Source: Ascidiaceihabitans sp. (lineage in GTDB: Bacteria; Pseudomonadota; Alphaproteobacteria; Rhodobacterales; Rhodobacteraceae). Taken from it: a DNA stretch of 64,000 bases. Below the pieces are notes generated by a model. The model saw only the letters and a list, made by a program, of their open reading frames with translations, was not told the DNA's origin and did no database searches. Numbering within the stretch: the stretch's first letter is position 1; every line of letters begins with the position of its first letter. The position numbers were made by a program, and so were the translations under genes. Of this stretch, positions 10,315 to 20,445 are shown piece after piece. The stretch covers positions 1 through 64,000 of the forward strand of contig JAOKHV010000007.1 in NCBI GenBank assembly GCA_028248455.1, written 5' to 3'.

Positions 10315-10881
10315 TTACGGAATGATCCGCGTGTATTTTGTGCCTTCAAGAGTTGCGCCAATACGTAAGCCTGCGCGGCCAAAGACAGCAGCCAAAACGG
10401 GTGACAAAACTGTTGTCGTGTCAGCAGCCACGCTGTCTCCCGTTGAGTTTAGAACATACTCAAGATCAGCACCTGCTGCCCAACCGCGTGAACTACGGAA
10501 GTCACTGAGCGCTTGTTCTGTCATGAAAAATAGAACGTGAGCGTATTGCTGGACACCAATTTGGAAACCGCCAGACGCCTTAGTCACCGAATAGTAATCG
10601 ACAGTCGTGTCGCCTACCAAGAGTGCACCGCGACCGTAAGCCCCGCCAAAACCTAAACCAGCTTCTGTGACCAAAGGCATGACCAACATGCCGTTAGCTT
10701 TGCTCGCTAGATCGGCTGTGTTTGGGTAACTGCTGTACATTTCGTTTAAAGTTGCTTGAACTCGTGCATCGATAGTGGCAGCACCACCTCCACCAACACC
10801 ATTGCCACAAGCTGCTACAGCTGTGGTTGTTGCTAAAGCGCCAAGCGCGAATGCGCGGCGAGAGAAATTTGTATTGGTCAT
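10315..10881 (-). CDS. SYLF/YSC84-domain lipoprotein
   Basis: Small exported protein of the lipid-binding SYLF (YSC84) family. The N-terminus FSRRAFALGALATTTAVAAC has a twin-arginine-like pair, a hydrophobic core and an A-A-C lipobox, so it is probably a lipoprotein. The mature part is the SYLF fold: it starts with a helix (ARVQATLNEMYSSYPNTADL), then GMLVMPLVTEAGLGFGGAYGRG and repeated glycine-rich strands ending in LEGTKYTRIIP. In eukaryotes the domain binds phosphoinositides; in bacteria its role is poorly known. Length 188 is normal. It is monocistronic, with a terminator at its 3' side. Confidence 0.88.
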   Translation of the reverse strand: MTNTNFSRRAFALGALATTTAVAACGNGVGGGGAATIDARVQATLNEMYSSYPNTADLASKANGMLVMPLVTEAGLGFGGAYGRGALLVGDTTVDYYSVTKASGGFQIGVQQYAHVLFFMTEQALSDFRSSRGWAAGADLEYVLNSTGDSVAADTTTVLSPVLAAVFGRAGLRIGATLEGTKYTRIIP

Positions 10882-10988
10882 GTTAACCGCCTGTAATTTT
10901 TAATACTGCTCGCCGGATTTTCCGGTCTTAATTGCATTCTTACGCCTATTGTGGTGCTTTGTCACGTCACAAGGAAGCTTTGGGTAAC

Positions 10989-11993
10989 TTACCGCTTTGA
11001 GGCCAAAAGGCGCGCAGCTTCTGGTGCGAAATAGGTCAGGATTCCGTTACAGCCTGCGCGTTTGAATGCCATCAAGCTTTCCATCATCACGTGTTCTTCA
11101 TCAATCCAGCCATTTTGGGCCGCTGCTTTGATCATGCTGTACTCGCCACTCACCTGGTAGGCATAAGTGGGGGCACCAAACGTATCTTTGACACGGCGGC
11201 AAATATCTAAATAGGGCATTCCAGGTTTTACCATCACCATGTCAGCACCTTCTGATAGGTCGCGTTCAATAAGGCGCAGCGCTTCATCAGAATTGGCAGG
11301 GTCCATTTGGTAAGTTTTCTTGTCTCCAACCAATGCACCGGATGCTCCAACTGCATCGCGGAATGGGCCATAGAATGCAGAGGCATATTTTGCAGAGTAG
11401 CTGAGGATCATTACGTTTTGATGTCCAGCTTCTTCAAGCGCTGCCCGCATTGCTGCGATGCGTCCGTCCATCATATCAGACGGTCCAATAATATCAGCGC
11501 CAGCTTCAGCTTGGGCCAGTGTCATTTTAACAAGCGCCTCAACTGTGCGATCGTTGACGATCTCGCCATTCTTAACAAATCCATCGTGTCCGTTGATGTT
11601 ATAGGTGTCCAAAGCCACGTCAGTCATGATCGCAATTTCAGGGACAGCAGCCTTGATAGCGCGAATTGCGCGGTTGGCGTGGTTTTCAGGATCCCAAGCA
11701 CCTGCGCATTCTTCTGTGCGTTCCTCAATTTCTGTGTAAGGAAAAATACAGATGGCAGGGATGCCAAGATCGGCAGCTTCACGTGCTGCGTCAACGACTT
11801 TATCAACAGAACGGCGGAATACGCCGGGCATTGAGGGGATCGGTTCCTCGATACCTTCACCGCTGCGTACGAAAACGGGCCAAATAAAGTCATCAACACT
11901 AAGGTCATTTTGACGTGTCAGGGCACGAATTGCAGCTGATTGGCGGGTGCGACGCAAACGGGTCGCAGGGAATTGGCTGATTGTGGGGCGCAT
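10989..11993 (-). CDS. hemB: Delta-aminolevulinic acid dehydratase (porphobilinogen synthase)
   Basis: Condenses two 5-aminolevulinate molecules to porphobilinogen in tetrapyrrole synthesis (heme, corrinoid and, if present, bacteriochlorophyll). The Schiff-base lysines are in ILSYSAKYASAFYGPF and MVMVKPGMPYLD. The metal-site stretch MTDVALDTYNINGHDG has Asp and Asn in place of the cysteines of zinc enzymes, which indicates the magnesium/potassium-type enzyme usual in alphaproteobacteria. Length 334 matches the family. It is transcribed away from the small membrane protein at 12127. Confidence 0.96.
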   Translation of the reverse strand: MRPTISQFPATRLRRTRQSAAIRALTRQNDLSVDDFIWPVFVRSGEGIEEPIPSMPGVFRRSVDKVVDAAREAADLGIPAICIFPYTEIEERTEECAGAWDPENHANRAIRAIKAAVPEIAIMTDVALDTYNINGHDGFVKNGEIVNDRTVEALVKMTLAQAEAGADIIGPSDMMDGRIAAMRAALEEAGHQNVMILSYSAKYASAFYGPFRDAVGASGALVGDKKTYQMDPANSDEALRLIERDLSEGADMVMVKPGMPYLDICRRVKDTFGAPTYAYQVSGEYSMIKAAAQNGWIDEEHVMMESLMAFKRAGCNGILTYFAPEAARLLASKR

Positions 11994-12126
11994 AGTGGAT
12001 CACCTTTTTCGATACATAGCGTTGCTGACACGGTTTTTTGCACCCTGCAAGGGTAGGAATTGTCGCAAAGCAAGGTTAGAACGATTTGAACATCCAAATT
12101 GTGGACCAAAATAAAAGGCTACCGCG

Positions 12127-12654
12127 TTGAACCTTACGCAAACCCTCTTCGAAGTTATCGATGTGCGCTCATTCTCGAACCTGTGGTTCTGGATTGGATT
12201 GGCTGTAATTTGGTCTTTGGCCAGCAACTGGGTTTTGGGTGTTCCAAATGATATGATCCAAAGGGCCCGACGTTATGGTGGGGATGCAGATGCTGATCTT
12301 GCAGAACTCGTTCGGATTAATTGCAATCGTCTGATGTATATCAGCAGCATCTCAGGACTGTGGCTCTCTGCATTCGGCTGTTTCTTTCTGACGGGCCTAG
12401 CGGTCACAGGATTCTACTATTGGGTTGAATTCGCCCAAGCTTTTTTTTTGTTGGTTTTTCCAATGAGCTTAGTTGGCTTGTTTAACGTATCAACCGCACG
12501 CCGGTTTCAATTGGAGCAAAGCACAGGTGCGGCGCTTCATAAGTTGTTGAACCGTCACCGCATGTTTACCCAATTCATTGGAATGGTTTCTATTTTCGTG
12601 ACAGCCCTGTGGGGAATGTTCTGGAACATGCGTGATTTGATTTTGCTACACTGA
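12127..12654 (+). CDS. Membrane protein of the type annotated 'component of SufBCD complex' in Rhodobacterales
   Basis: A 175-residue protein with about four hydrophobic segments (LWFWIGLAVIWSLASNWVLG, ISGLWLSAFGCFFLTGLAVT, FFLLVFPMSLVGLF, FIGMVSIFVTALWGMFW). Orthologues in Rhodobacteraceae carry the name 'component of SufBCD complex', for which I know of no experimental basis; the sequence shows only a small integral membrane protein. TTG at 12127 is the first usable start, preceded by AAAAGG, and gives the opening FEVIDVRSFSNLW that I recall from that family. It lies just upstream of mfd. Confidence 0.7.
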   Translation: MNLTQTLFEVIDVRSFSNLWFWIGLAVIWSLASNWVLGVPNDMIQRARRYGGDADADLAELVRINCNRLMYISSISGLWLSAFGCFFLTGLAVTGFYYWVEFAQAFFLLVFPMSLVGLFNVSTARRFQLEQSTGAALHKLLNRHRMFTQFIGMVSIFVTALWGMFWNMRDLILLH

Positions 12655-12722
12655 CATTGGGCCGTTGACAGAGGCGCTTTTCGACATAGGTCCCCAGACT
12701 AGAATAGATGCAAGGTCGTCCG

Positions 12723-15700
12723 ATGAGTTCTCAATCTAAAATTACTATTTCTGGCGCACCAGAGGGCTTTGACGCTCAGCTGATCATACAGGAGCTGGAC
12801 AAAAGTGGTCAGCCAGTTTGCCACGTTGCGCGTGACGACAAGCGTATGGTGGCAATGCAGGATGCTTTGCGGTTTTTTGCACCAGACCTGCCTGTCATCG
12901 TCTTTCCGGGTTGGGATTGCCTGCCTTATGATCGTGTGTCTCCCAACTCCGATATTTCAGCGCAGCGCATGGCAACGTTGGCGGCACTTGTTCATGGGAT
13001 GCCTGCACAGTTTGTTCTTCTAACGACGTTGAACGCTGCAACACAGCGCGTTCCAGCACGTGCTTTGCTAAAAGAGGCGGCGTTTTCTGCGACTGTTGGT
13101 AGTCGTGTTGATGAAAAGGGATTGCGTAACTTTTTGGTACGTATGGGGTTCGTCCAAAGTCCTACTGTTATGGAACCTGGCGATTATGCGGTCCGCGGCG
13201 GTATCATAGACATCTATCCGCCTGGTGATTTGGGACCGATCCGCCTGGATCTATTTGGGGATGTTTTAGATGGGGCACGTCGTTTTGATCCCGCCACCCA
13301 GCGCACTACAAAAAAACTGGATGTCATAGAATTAGCACCTGTGTCCGAGGTCATCTTGGATGAGCAGGCAGTGACGCGTTTCCGCCAGAACTATCGCCTA
13401 GAGTTTGGTGCCGCTGGTACGGATGATCCGCTGTATGAAGCGATCAGCGCTGGGCGTAAAAATCAAGGGGCAGAGCACTGGTTGCCATTTTTTCATGCTG
13501 AACTTGAAACGTTGTTTGATTTCCTACCAAAGGCCTCCATCACGCTTGATGACCAGATGACGGGTGCACGTTTGGCCCGTTGGGAAGGAATCGAAGATCA
13601 ATACGAAACACGAAAACTTGCGATGGATAATCGCTCAAAGAATGACAGCGTTTACAAACCATGCAAGCCGCATGGCCTATATATGGATGACGCTAGCTGG
13701 GAAGCATCAGTTGCAGAACGCCGCGTGATCCAATTCGCGGCCTTGTCTCAAGCGACTGGTCCCAATGTAACCGACGCTGGTGGACGGATAGGACGTAACT
13801 TTTCGCCAGAGCGTCAACAGGAAAGTATAAGCCTTTTCGGATCTTTAGCAGTGCATATTAAAGCAAAACTGCAAGATAATCCTGTTGTGATTGCTAGTTA
13901 TTCCGAAGGTGCGCGGGAACGCCTGACTGGATTGATCGAAGAAGAAGGCTTGTCTGAAGTTCTGCCTATTAGCAATGCATCCCGCATCGGTAAGCGGGGT
14001 TTGCATCTGGTGGTGTGGGCGTTGGAGCACGGGTTTGAAACGCCCAATCTGACAGTGATTTCTGAACAGGATGTTCTGGGCGATCGGCTGATCCGCTCCA
14101 CTAAGAAACGAAAGCGTGCAGCGAATTTCTTGACCGAAACGCAGTCGCTTAGCCCCGGTGATTTGATCGTTCACGTGGATCACGGGATTGGCCGTTATCA
14201 AGGCATGGAAGTTGTCACTGCCGCTGGCGCTGCACATGAATGCCTTTTGCTTGAGTATTCTGAGCAAACCAAACTGTATATGCCAGTTGAGAATATCGAA
14301 TTGCTGTCCAAATATGGCCATGATGAAGGGTTCTTGGACCGTTTAGGTGGTGGTGCGTGGCAGGCTAAGAAATCGCGTCTCAAAGAACGCATTCGCGAGA
14401 TGGCTGAAAAACTTATTCGTGTTGCTGCAGAACGTGCATTGCGCCGTGCGCCAGTAATGGATCCGCCTGAAGGCATGTGGGATGCCTTTAGCGCACGGTT
14501 CCCATATTCGGAAACGGATGATCAGCTAAGCGCTATTGGCGATGTCGTTGATGATCTAACCAGCGGTTCACCTATGGACCGACTGGTCTGTGGTGATGTT
14601 GGATTTGGCAAAACCGAAGTCGCGATGCGTGCCGCTTTTGTTGCAGCTATGTCAGGCGCACAGGTGGCGATTGTTGCTCCGACGACCTTGCTTGCCCGTC
14701 AGCATTATAAATCTTTCGCTGAACGTTTCCGCGGTTTTCCAATAGAAGTACGTCAACTTAGCCGCTTTGTGTCCAAGAAGGATGCGGATGCGACGCGGGA
14801 TGGCATGTCACGTGGGACGATTGATATCGTGATTGGCACCCATGCACTGTTGGCAAAGAACATTCGTTTCAAGAACCTTGGCTTGTTGGTCATTGATGAA
14901 GAACAACACTTTGGGGTTACGCACAAAGAGCGCCTCAAGCAGATGCGTTCCGACATTCACGTCCTGACGCTGACGGCCACGCCGATTCCACGTACGTTAC
15001 AATTGTCCCTAACAGGTGTTCGCGATCTGTCCATCATTGGCACGCCACCAGTGGATCGTTTGGCAATCCGCACGTATGTGAGTGAATTTGACAAAATTAC
15101 AATCCGAGAAGGATTGCTGCGCGAACATTATCGCGGCGGACAGTCCTTTTATGTGGTCCCGCGTATCTCCGACATTGGAGAGATCGAAGATTTCTTGAAA
15201 GAACACGTTCCAGAGGTGTCTTATATAGTTGCCAACGGCCAAATGGCTGCAGGTGAGTTGGATGACCGTATGAACGCGTTTTATGATGGTAAATATGATG
15301 TTCTGCTGGCGACTACGATTGTTGAATCTGGCCTGGATATCCCAACTGCCAATACAATGGTTGTGCACCGTGCTGATATGTTCGGTCTTGCGCAACTTTA
15401 TCAAATTCGTGGGCGTGTGGGGCGCTCAAAAACACGTGCCTATGCCTATTTAACAACTAAACCACGAGCTAGGTTAACAGCGATGGCAGAGAAGCGTTTG
15501 CGCGTTCTTGGCTCTCTCGATACTTTGGGCGCGGGCTTTACTTTGGCCTCCCAAGATCTTGATATTCGTGGGGCAGGGAACCTGCTGGGCGAAGAACAAT
15601 CTGGGCAGATGCGTGATGTTGGATTTGAGTTGTATCAATCCATGCTCGAAGAGGCGATTGCCAAGATTAAGTCGGGCCAGTTGGAAGGTCTTTCAGACGA

Positions 15701-16178
15701 TGACGATCAGTGGGCACCACAAATCAAGCTGGGCGTGCCAGTCCTTATCCCAGAGAAATATGTTCCAGACTTGGATGTTCGATTGGGTCTATATCGCCGT
15801 CTTAGCGGGCTGAGTACAAAGGTAGAGCTAGAAGGCTTTGCTGCCGAGTTGATCGACAGATTTGGTACTTTGCCGCGCGAAGTGAACACCTTGATGCTGA
15901 TCGTTCGGATCAAAGCAATGTGTAAAAAGGCGGGGATTTCGAAATTGGATGGTGGGCCAAAAGGTGTCACAATCCAATTCCACAATGACAAATTCGCCTC
16001 GCCAGCTGGGTTGGTCGATTTTCTCGGGGACGAGGGCGGTGCAGCGAAGCTAAAGGACAACAAGATTGTTGTGCTGCGAGACTGGAAGAAGGACGCAGAC
16101 AAGATCAAAGGGGCGTTTTCAATCGCACGTGACTTGGCAGAACGGGTTGTCGCGGAAAAGAAGCGGAAGAAAAGTTAA
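12723..16178 (+). CDS. mfd: Transcription-repair coupling factor
   Basis: Superfamily 2 translocase that pushes stalled RNA polymerase off DNA and recruits UvrA. Domains in order: UvrB-like module (about 1-330), RNAP-interaction domain (about 470-550, HVDHGIGRYQGMEVV), RecG-like motor (Walker A GDVGFGKTEVAMRAAF, DEEQHFG box, TATPIPRTL, QIRGRVGRS), TRG motif region, and the C-terminal regulatory domain. The track starts at 12708, but AAGG sits 7 nt before the ATG at 12723 and homologues begin near this second Met, so I place the start there. The 3' end overlaps the convergent exporter gene by 4 nt. Confidence 0.96.
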   Translation: MSSQSKITISGAPEGFDAQLIIQELDKSGQPVCHVARDDKRMVAMQDALRFFAPDLPVIVFPGWDCLPYDRVSPNSDISAQRMATLAALVHGMPAQFVLLTTLNAATQRVPARALLKEAAFSATVGSRVDEKGLRNFLVRMGFVQSPTVMEPGDYAVRGGIIDIYPPGDLGPIRLDLFGDVLDGARRFDPATQRTTKKLDVIELAPVSEVILDEQAVTRFRQNYRLEFGAAGTDDPLYEAISAGRKNQGAEHWLPFFHAELETLFDFLPKASITLDDQMTGARLARWEGIEDQYETRKLAMDNRSKNDSVYKPCKPHGLYMDDASWEASVAERRVIQFAALSQATGPNVTDAGGRIGRNFSPERQQESISLFGSLAVHIKAKLQDNPVVIASYSEGARERLTGLIEEEGLSEVLPISNASRIGKRGLHLVVWALEHGFETPNLTVISEQDVLGDRLIRSTKKRKRAANFLTETQSLSPGDLIVHVDHGIGRYQGMEVVTAAGAAHECLLLEYSEQTKLYMPVENIELLSKYGHDEGFLDRLGGGAWQAKKSRLKERIREMAEKLIRVAAERALRRAPVMDPPEGMWDAFSARFPYSETDDQLSAIGDVVDDLTSGSPMDRLVCGDVGFGKTEVAMRAAFVAAMSGAQVAIVAPTTLLARQHYKSFAERFRGFPIEVRQLSRFVSKKDADATRDGMSRGTIDIVIGTHALLAKNIRFKNLGLLVIDEEQHFGVTHKERLKQMRSDIHVLTLTATPIPRTLQLSLTGVRDLSIIGTPPVDRLAIRTYVSEFDKITIREGLLREHYRGGQSFYVVPRISDIGEIEDFLKEHVPEVSYIVANGQMAAGELDDRMNAFYDGKYDVLLATTIVESGLDIPTANTMVVHRADMFGLAQLYQIRGRVGRSKTRAYAYLTTKPRARLTAMAEKRLRVLGSLDTLGAGFTLASQDLDIRGAGNLLGEEQSGQMRDVGFELYQSMLEEAIAKIKSGQLEGLSDDDDQWAPQIKLGVPVLIPEKYVPDLDVRLGLYRRLSGLSTKVELEGFAAELIDRFGTLPREVNTLMLIVRIKAMCKKAGISKLDGGPKGVTIQFHNDKFASPAGLVDFLGDEGGAAKLKDNKIVVLRDWKKDADKIKGAFSIARDLAERVVAEKKRKKS

Positions 16179-17383
16179 TCTTCCGTGACTTGCCGATTAA
16201 TTCGGCTCATCAAGAACATAGCGCAAAGACCAAAAGCCAAGACAGTTATTATGAGAGGTGCAGGCGTGTCGCTTAGAAGTAAGCTTACAGGGGATGCAAT
16301 TAACGCGCCACCAAGGGTTGAGATTGAACCAACGACTGATGCTGCCATACCAGCGATATGGCCCATCGGTTCCATCGAAATCGCGTTGAGGTTGCCCATT
16401 GTCAGCCCCGCTTGAGAAAAAAGGCAGAACTGCCAAAACACAAACAATGGAAAGCTGATTGCAGGGAACAGTACCAGCGTTATCAGCACTGTAGCGCCAA
16501 TGACTACTTGTATGAACAAGGTCCGTGTGATCACTCGATACATTCCAAAATGGGTGACTATATAAGCGTTGAGAAGGCTTGAGGCCCCTGAAAATAAGGC
16601 AACGGCCCCAAACCAGAACGGGAATGTCTCGCCACGATCATAGATCTGGTCATAGATCGGCTGGATCAAGATGAGTGTTGCAAACAACATTGCGAGCATA
16701 AAGGTTTGTATTAGGATAGATAAACGTACCGTTTTGTGGGTCAGCAATTGCTTTACAGCATCTAGCATCAAACCCATCTGTAATGGACGGCGATCTACAA
16801 AGGCCAGTGACTCGTTATAGCGAGTACCCACCCAAATCACCAAAATCAGGGCAAAGATGATGAAGCTACCAAAAATACTGCGCCATCCAAAAGCATTTAT
16901 GATCACTTGTCCCATCGCGGGAGCGATAGCTGGGACAAGGATGAAAATTGCCATAGCTATTGAGATAATTCGTGCCATTTCACGACCAGAGAAGAGATCA
17001 CGCACCATTGCCATTGACACTACACGTGGCCCAGCCGCTCCCAGACCCTGACAGAACCGTGCAAACAAGATCCATTCAAGTGATGATGTCGCCCATGCGG
17101 CCATCGCGCTTATTATATAAATAATGACACCAACGTAAACGATCGGTTTGCGTCCATACGCGTCCGAGAGTGGACCAGCAAAGAAGGTACCAAGTCCCAT
17201 GCCAGCGACAAATGATGTCAGTATCCATGCGGCGTGTGAAACGCTTCCATCGGCTATTTCGTCCGCAATATCAGGAATAGCGGCCAACATTGCATCCATC
17301 GAGAAAGCAACGGTTGCGAACATCATCGCCATTAAGGCGATGAATTCTGTTCGGCCCATTACTTCACTTGGTGCTATCGGCAT
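16175..17383 (-). CDS. MFS transporter, Bcr/CflA drug-resistance type
   Basis: Major facilitator with 12 predicted membrane spans. The loop 2-3 motif AGPLSDAYGRKPIVYVG (GxLaDrxGrkp) and the long helix-5 region VPAIAPAMGQVIINAFGWRSIF are characteristic of the DHA1 Bcr/CflA subfamily of proton-driven exporters (bicyclomycin, chloramphenicol and similar compounds). 402 residues is normal. The actual substrate is unknown. Its stop overlaps the mfd stop tail-to-tail. Confidence 0.85.
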   Translation of the reverse strand: MPIAPSEVMGRTEFIALMAMMFATVAFSMDAMLAAIPDIADEIADGSVSHAAWILTSFVAGMGLGTFFAGPLSDAYGRKPIVYVGVIIYIISAMAAWATSSLEWILFARFCQGLGAAGPRVVSMAMVRDLFSGREMARIISIAMAIFILVPAIAPAMGQVIINAFGWRSIFGSFIIFALILVIWVGTRYNESLAFVDRRPLQMGLMLDAVKQLLTHKTVRLSILIQTFMLAMLFATLILIQPIYDQIYDRGETFPFWFGAVALFSGASSLLNAYIVTHFGMYRVITRTLFIQVVIGATVLITLVLFPAISFPLFVFWQFCLFSQAGLTMGNLNAISMEPMGHIAGMAASVVGSISTLGGALIASPVSLLLSDTPAPLIITVLAFGLCAMFLMSRINRQVTED

Positions 17384-17498
17384 TGTTGCGTCCTGTTTCG
17401 ACGCTATTACGCGTCAATGTGATGTAAGAGCTATTTACCTATAGTTGAAAATAGCTAATTCCTGCATGTGTAAGTTAGCGCAACATTGATGGTTCGAA

Positions 17499-18155
17499 TT
17501 ATTGTGCTGCATCCGCTTGTGCCGCTAAATCAGCGATCACTTGTGCCCACAATTCGGGAGGTTGTGCACCCGGAACCGCGTGTTGGTTAGCAATGATGAA
17601 TGTTGGGACAGAATTAATGCCCATCTTGCGGCTGTGCTTGTCACGATCTTGGATCAGTTTCAAATCTTCGTCACTGTCCAAAAGACGTTTTACAACGTCG
17701 GCGTCCATTTCTACACTTTTTGCAATATTGATCAGGACATCCGCGTCACCAATGTCACGCGCATCGGTGAAATATGCTTTGAACAAGGCAGAGACAGCTG
17801 CTGTTTGGCGGCCCTCAATGCCTGCCCAATGGATCAGACGGTGAGCGTTGATTGTGTTTGGTGTACGTTTCATGCCTTCGAAATCGATTGCGACACCAGC
17901 TGTTTTCGAACTTTCTACAACAGGAGCATAGGCGCGCACCGCAGCTTCTTTACCGCCAAATTTACCTTCAAGGTATTCGCGTCGTCCCATGCCATTTGCG
18001 GGCATATCGGGGTTCAATTGAAATGGGTGCCATTCGATCAAGAATGGATGGTTCAGATGTGCAGACAGCGCTTTGTCCAAATAGGCCTTGCCAATAAAAC
18101 ACCACGGACAAATTGGGTCTGACATGATGTCAAGTTTGATCGGTTGCGTTGTCAT
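17499..18155 (-). CDS. DsbA-family oxidoreductase, FrnE-like
   Basis: Cytosolic thioredoxin-fold protein of the FrnE/2-hydroxychromene-2-carboxylate isomerase group. The active-site motif CPWC lies in DPICPWCFIGKAYLDKAL near the N-terminus; there is no signal peptide. Helical insert and the cis-proline loop INSVPTFIIANQHAVPGAQP are typical of FrnE, a cytosolic disulfide oxidoreductase in Deinococcus. Length 218 fits. It lies about 70 nt downstream of the acyl-CoA synthetase gene on the same strand, so the two may be cotranscribed. Confidence 0.88.
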   Translation of the reverse strand: MTTQPIKLDIMSDPICPWCFIGKAYLDKALSAHLNHPFLIEWHPFQLNPDMPANGMGRREYLEGKFGGKEAAVRAYAPVVESSKTAGVAIDFEGMKRTPNTINAHRLIHWAGIEGRQTAAVSALFKAYFTDARDIGDADVLINIAKSVEMDADVVKRLLDSDEDLKLIQDRDKHSRKMGINSVPTFIIANQHAVPGAQPPELWAQVIADLAAQADAAQ

Positions 18156-18226
18156 ATGGGCCTCATTTGGTCGAAAATTGTGAATCTTGAGCCGCCATAT
18201 CTTAAATCACAGGCAGGTGCGAGGGA

Positions 18227-19744
18227 TCAGTGGTTTTCTTGTGTATATCTATCGCGCAGAATTTTTCTAAGAATTTTGCCATTTGCGCCCAATGGTAATG
18301 CGTCAATGTGAATGTATAGCCGCGGTTGTTTGTAACGCGCCAAATGGTTGGATGCGTGATCGTTGACTTTAGCTTCGTCGAGTGTGGCAGGCCCAGTATA
18401 GAAAGCAGCGATTACATATGTATCAGTTTTGACTTCAACCTGTGTAACGGCGACTGCGACCATGCCGGGGTAGCTGTTAAAGGCCTGCTCTACCTCTATG
18501 GGTGAAACCCGATAACCACCCGCATTCATCATATCATCATCGCGCCCAAGATAACTGATTTGGCCATCGTCATGCATGATCCCCTGATCGCCAGTTAGAA
18601 ACCAGTCACCCTGCATTTTAGCTGCCGTTTCTTCCGGCGCTTTAAGATACCCTTTCATTAGACCGCAGTCTCTCTTGTGCACCGCTATGGTTCCTTCACT
18701 ACCACGCGGGACCGGCCCGTCTGTTCCGAGGATCGCAATCCGTCTGCCTGTCTGAGGCTGCCCCAATCTGTCGCCAAGTGCGGGTTGCGCAGGACTGCCA
18801 GATAGGAATGTTGAACATTCCGACATGCCGTATGCTTCAAAGATTGGCATTCCGGTTGCCTTGTTCCAAGCTGTACGAGTAGCAGAAGGTAGCTTTTCTC
18901 CGGCACTCAATCCGTGACGCAGATTTGGTAAGGTTAGTGTTTCACAACCACGTAACAACTGGCGATAAACGCCAGGAGCGGCCGCAAAGATCGTTGCATC
19001 GTTGTTGGCCAGTAATGTTGGTAGTGCATCGGACTGTGTGCCCGCAGTGGGGATCATCGCAGTTGCGCCAATGGTCCAAGGGTCCATTAGCCCAGTGCCC
19101 ATGGTATAGGTCCAATTGAATTCACCAGAATGCAGAACGCGATCCTCGGATCGCAACCCATACCATCCCTCAAACATCATTTGACGGGCCCAAATCGCGC
19201 GATGGGCATGCGCAACTGCGCGTGGCTTGCCAGATGTACCAGATGTGTAAACAACGTAGCCCAAACGTTCAGGGTCACCCATGTGATAATCCACTGGTGG
19301 CAGGTCGCGCATGGCTTGCAGCTGCAGTAGGCGGATTTGATTGCTGGTTTCGGGGCAGGTTACGGCGGCATCGCGGACGATCAATTTCGGTGACAACTCT
19401 TCAATGATCCGTTCGACCTCTGGCAGCGTCAGTGCCGCAGACGTCGGCACTGGAACCAATCCAGCAGCCAATGCTCCAAGATAGGTCAACGGATAGTCCA
19501 CCGTATTCCCAAGACGCATCAGGATTAGATCGCCGATTTGCGCGTCATTCTCTAAAAGGCCAGCTGCAATACCTAAGACCGCGGCTTCAAGGTCTCGGTA
19601 CGTCCAATCTTCGCAGTGATCTGAGTGTAAAATTTGGAGCGCGATCTTGTCAGGACAAATATGGCTTTGGGACATAACATGTGCCGCCATATTAAACGGC
19701 TTAGGGCAGGGCGCTTGTGGGCCGTTATCAAAAATCGACTGCAT
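18227..19744 (-). CDS. AMP-dependent acyl-CoA synthetase/ligase
   Basis: ANL-superfamily enzyme that activates a carboxylate with ATP and transfers it to CoA. The P-loop-like A3 motif is YVVYTSGTSGKPRAVAHAHR, A5 is EAYGMSECST, A7-A8 is LTGDQGIMHDDGQISYLGRD followed by DMMNAGGYRVSPIEVE. The catalytic A10 lysine is in GANGKILRKILRDRY. Overall it resembles the short benzoate/medium-chain ligase group; the substrate is not resolvable. The track start at 19801 runs into the divergent regulator's upstream region. The Met at 19744 (MQSIFDNGPQAPCPKPF) matches family N-termini and is preferred, though no strong Shine-Dalgarno is seen. Confidence 0.86.
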   Translation of the reverse strand: MQSIFDNGPQAPCPKPFNMAAHVMSQSHICPDKIALQILHSDHCEDWTYRDLEAAVLGIAAGLLENDAQIGDLILMRLGNTVDYPLTYLGALAAGLVPVPTSAALTLPEVERIIEELSPKLIVRDAAVTCPETSNQIRLLQLQAMRDLPPVDYHMGDPERLGYVVYTSGTSGKPRAVAHAHRAIWARQMMFEGWYGLRSEDRVLHSGEFNWTYTMGTGLMDPWTIGATAMIPTAGTQSDALPTLLANNDATIFAAAPGVYRQLLRGCETLTLPNLRHGLSAGEKLPSATRTAWNKATGMPIFEAYGMSECSTFLSGSPAQPALGDRLGQPQTGRRIAILGTDGPVPRGSEGTIAVHKRDCGLMKGYLKAPEETAAKMQGDWFLTGDQGIMHDDGQISYLGRDDDMMNAGGYRVSPIEVEQAFNSYPGMVAVAVTQVEVKTDTYVIAAFYTGPATLDEAKVNDHASNHLARYKQPRLYIHIDALPLGANGKILRKILRDRYTQENH

Positions 19745-19821
19745 GTCATTTGCTAGCCTGTGCTTGCGTGCCGCACAAGGCGCACGTTGCATGGCCAGCA
19801 CGCGACATCTATAGAACGGTC

Positions 19822-20445
19822 ATGACATCAAAGGATCCCAAATCGCTTATCAAGATCGCCCGTGAAGGTGGTGCAACCGAAACTGGGGAACCGCTTGATT
19901 TGGGTATGCGCGTGCGCGAATTGCGCAAAGCGCGTGATTGGACGCTTGAACAAGCTGCAGGGCAGGCAGGTTTGGCCCGTTCAACATTGTCTAAGATCGA
20001 AAACGGTCAGATGTCGCCAACCTATGAAGCGCTTAAAAAACTGGCCATCGGTCTAGAGATTTCTGTTCCGCAGTTATTTACACCACCGGAACAAGGCCAG
20101 GTGGGGGGCCGCATGGCTGTAACTAAAAGCGGTGAAGGCAATGCTACTGTCACTGTGACGTACGAACACGAGTTGTTGGCTGAGACGTTGACGCAGAAGA
20201 AGATGTTGCCGTACCGCGCGCGCGTCCGCGCCCGCTCTATGGATGAGTTCGATGGCTGGGTGCGCCATGACGGTGAAGAGTTTATATATGTGCTTACGGG
20301 CGTTGTGCAGCTGTACACTGAGTTTTACGAACCCGTTGAAATGCGTCGTGGCGACAGCGCTTATTACGACGCGACCATGGGGCACAATGTGGTGTCTCTT
20401 AGCGATGAAGACGCATCGATCCTATGGGTCACGTCGCTGAATTAG
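19822..20445 (+). CDS. XRE-family transcriptional regulator with C-terminal cupin domain
   Basis: Helix-turn-helix domain (about residues 25-80, MRVRELRKARDWTLEQAAGQ then STLSKIENGQMSPTYEALKK) followed by a cupin_2 sensor domain (DGEEFIYVLTGVVQLYTE, RRGDSAYYDATMGHNVV), the SutR/PuuR architecture. Such proteins usually bind a small ligand in the cupin and repress neighbouring catabolic genes. The ORF track begins at 19717, but the first 35 residues overlap the divergent gene's start region and look unlike this family. ATG at 19822 (MTSKDPKSLIK) is the sensible start. Divergence from the acyl-CoA synthetase makes that operon its likely target. The 3' end overlaps the aquaporin stop by 4 nt. Confidence 0.88.
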   Translation: MTSKDPKSLIKIAREGGATETGEPLDLGMRVRELRKARDWTLEQAAGQAGLARSTLSKIENGQMSPTYEALKKLAIGLEISVPQLFTPPEQGQVGGRMAVTKSGEGNATVTVTYEHELLAETLTQKKMLPYRARVRARSMDEFDGWVRHDGEEFIYVLTGVVQLYTEFYEPVEMRRGDSAYYDATMGHNVVSLSDEDASILWVTSLN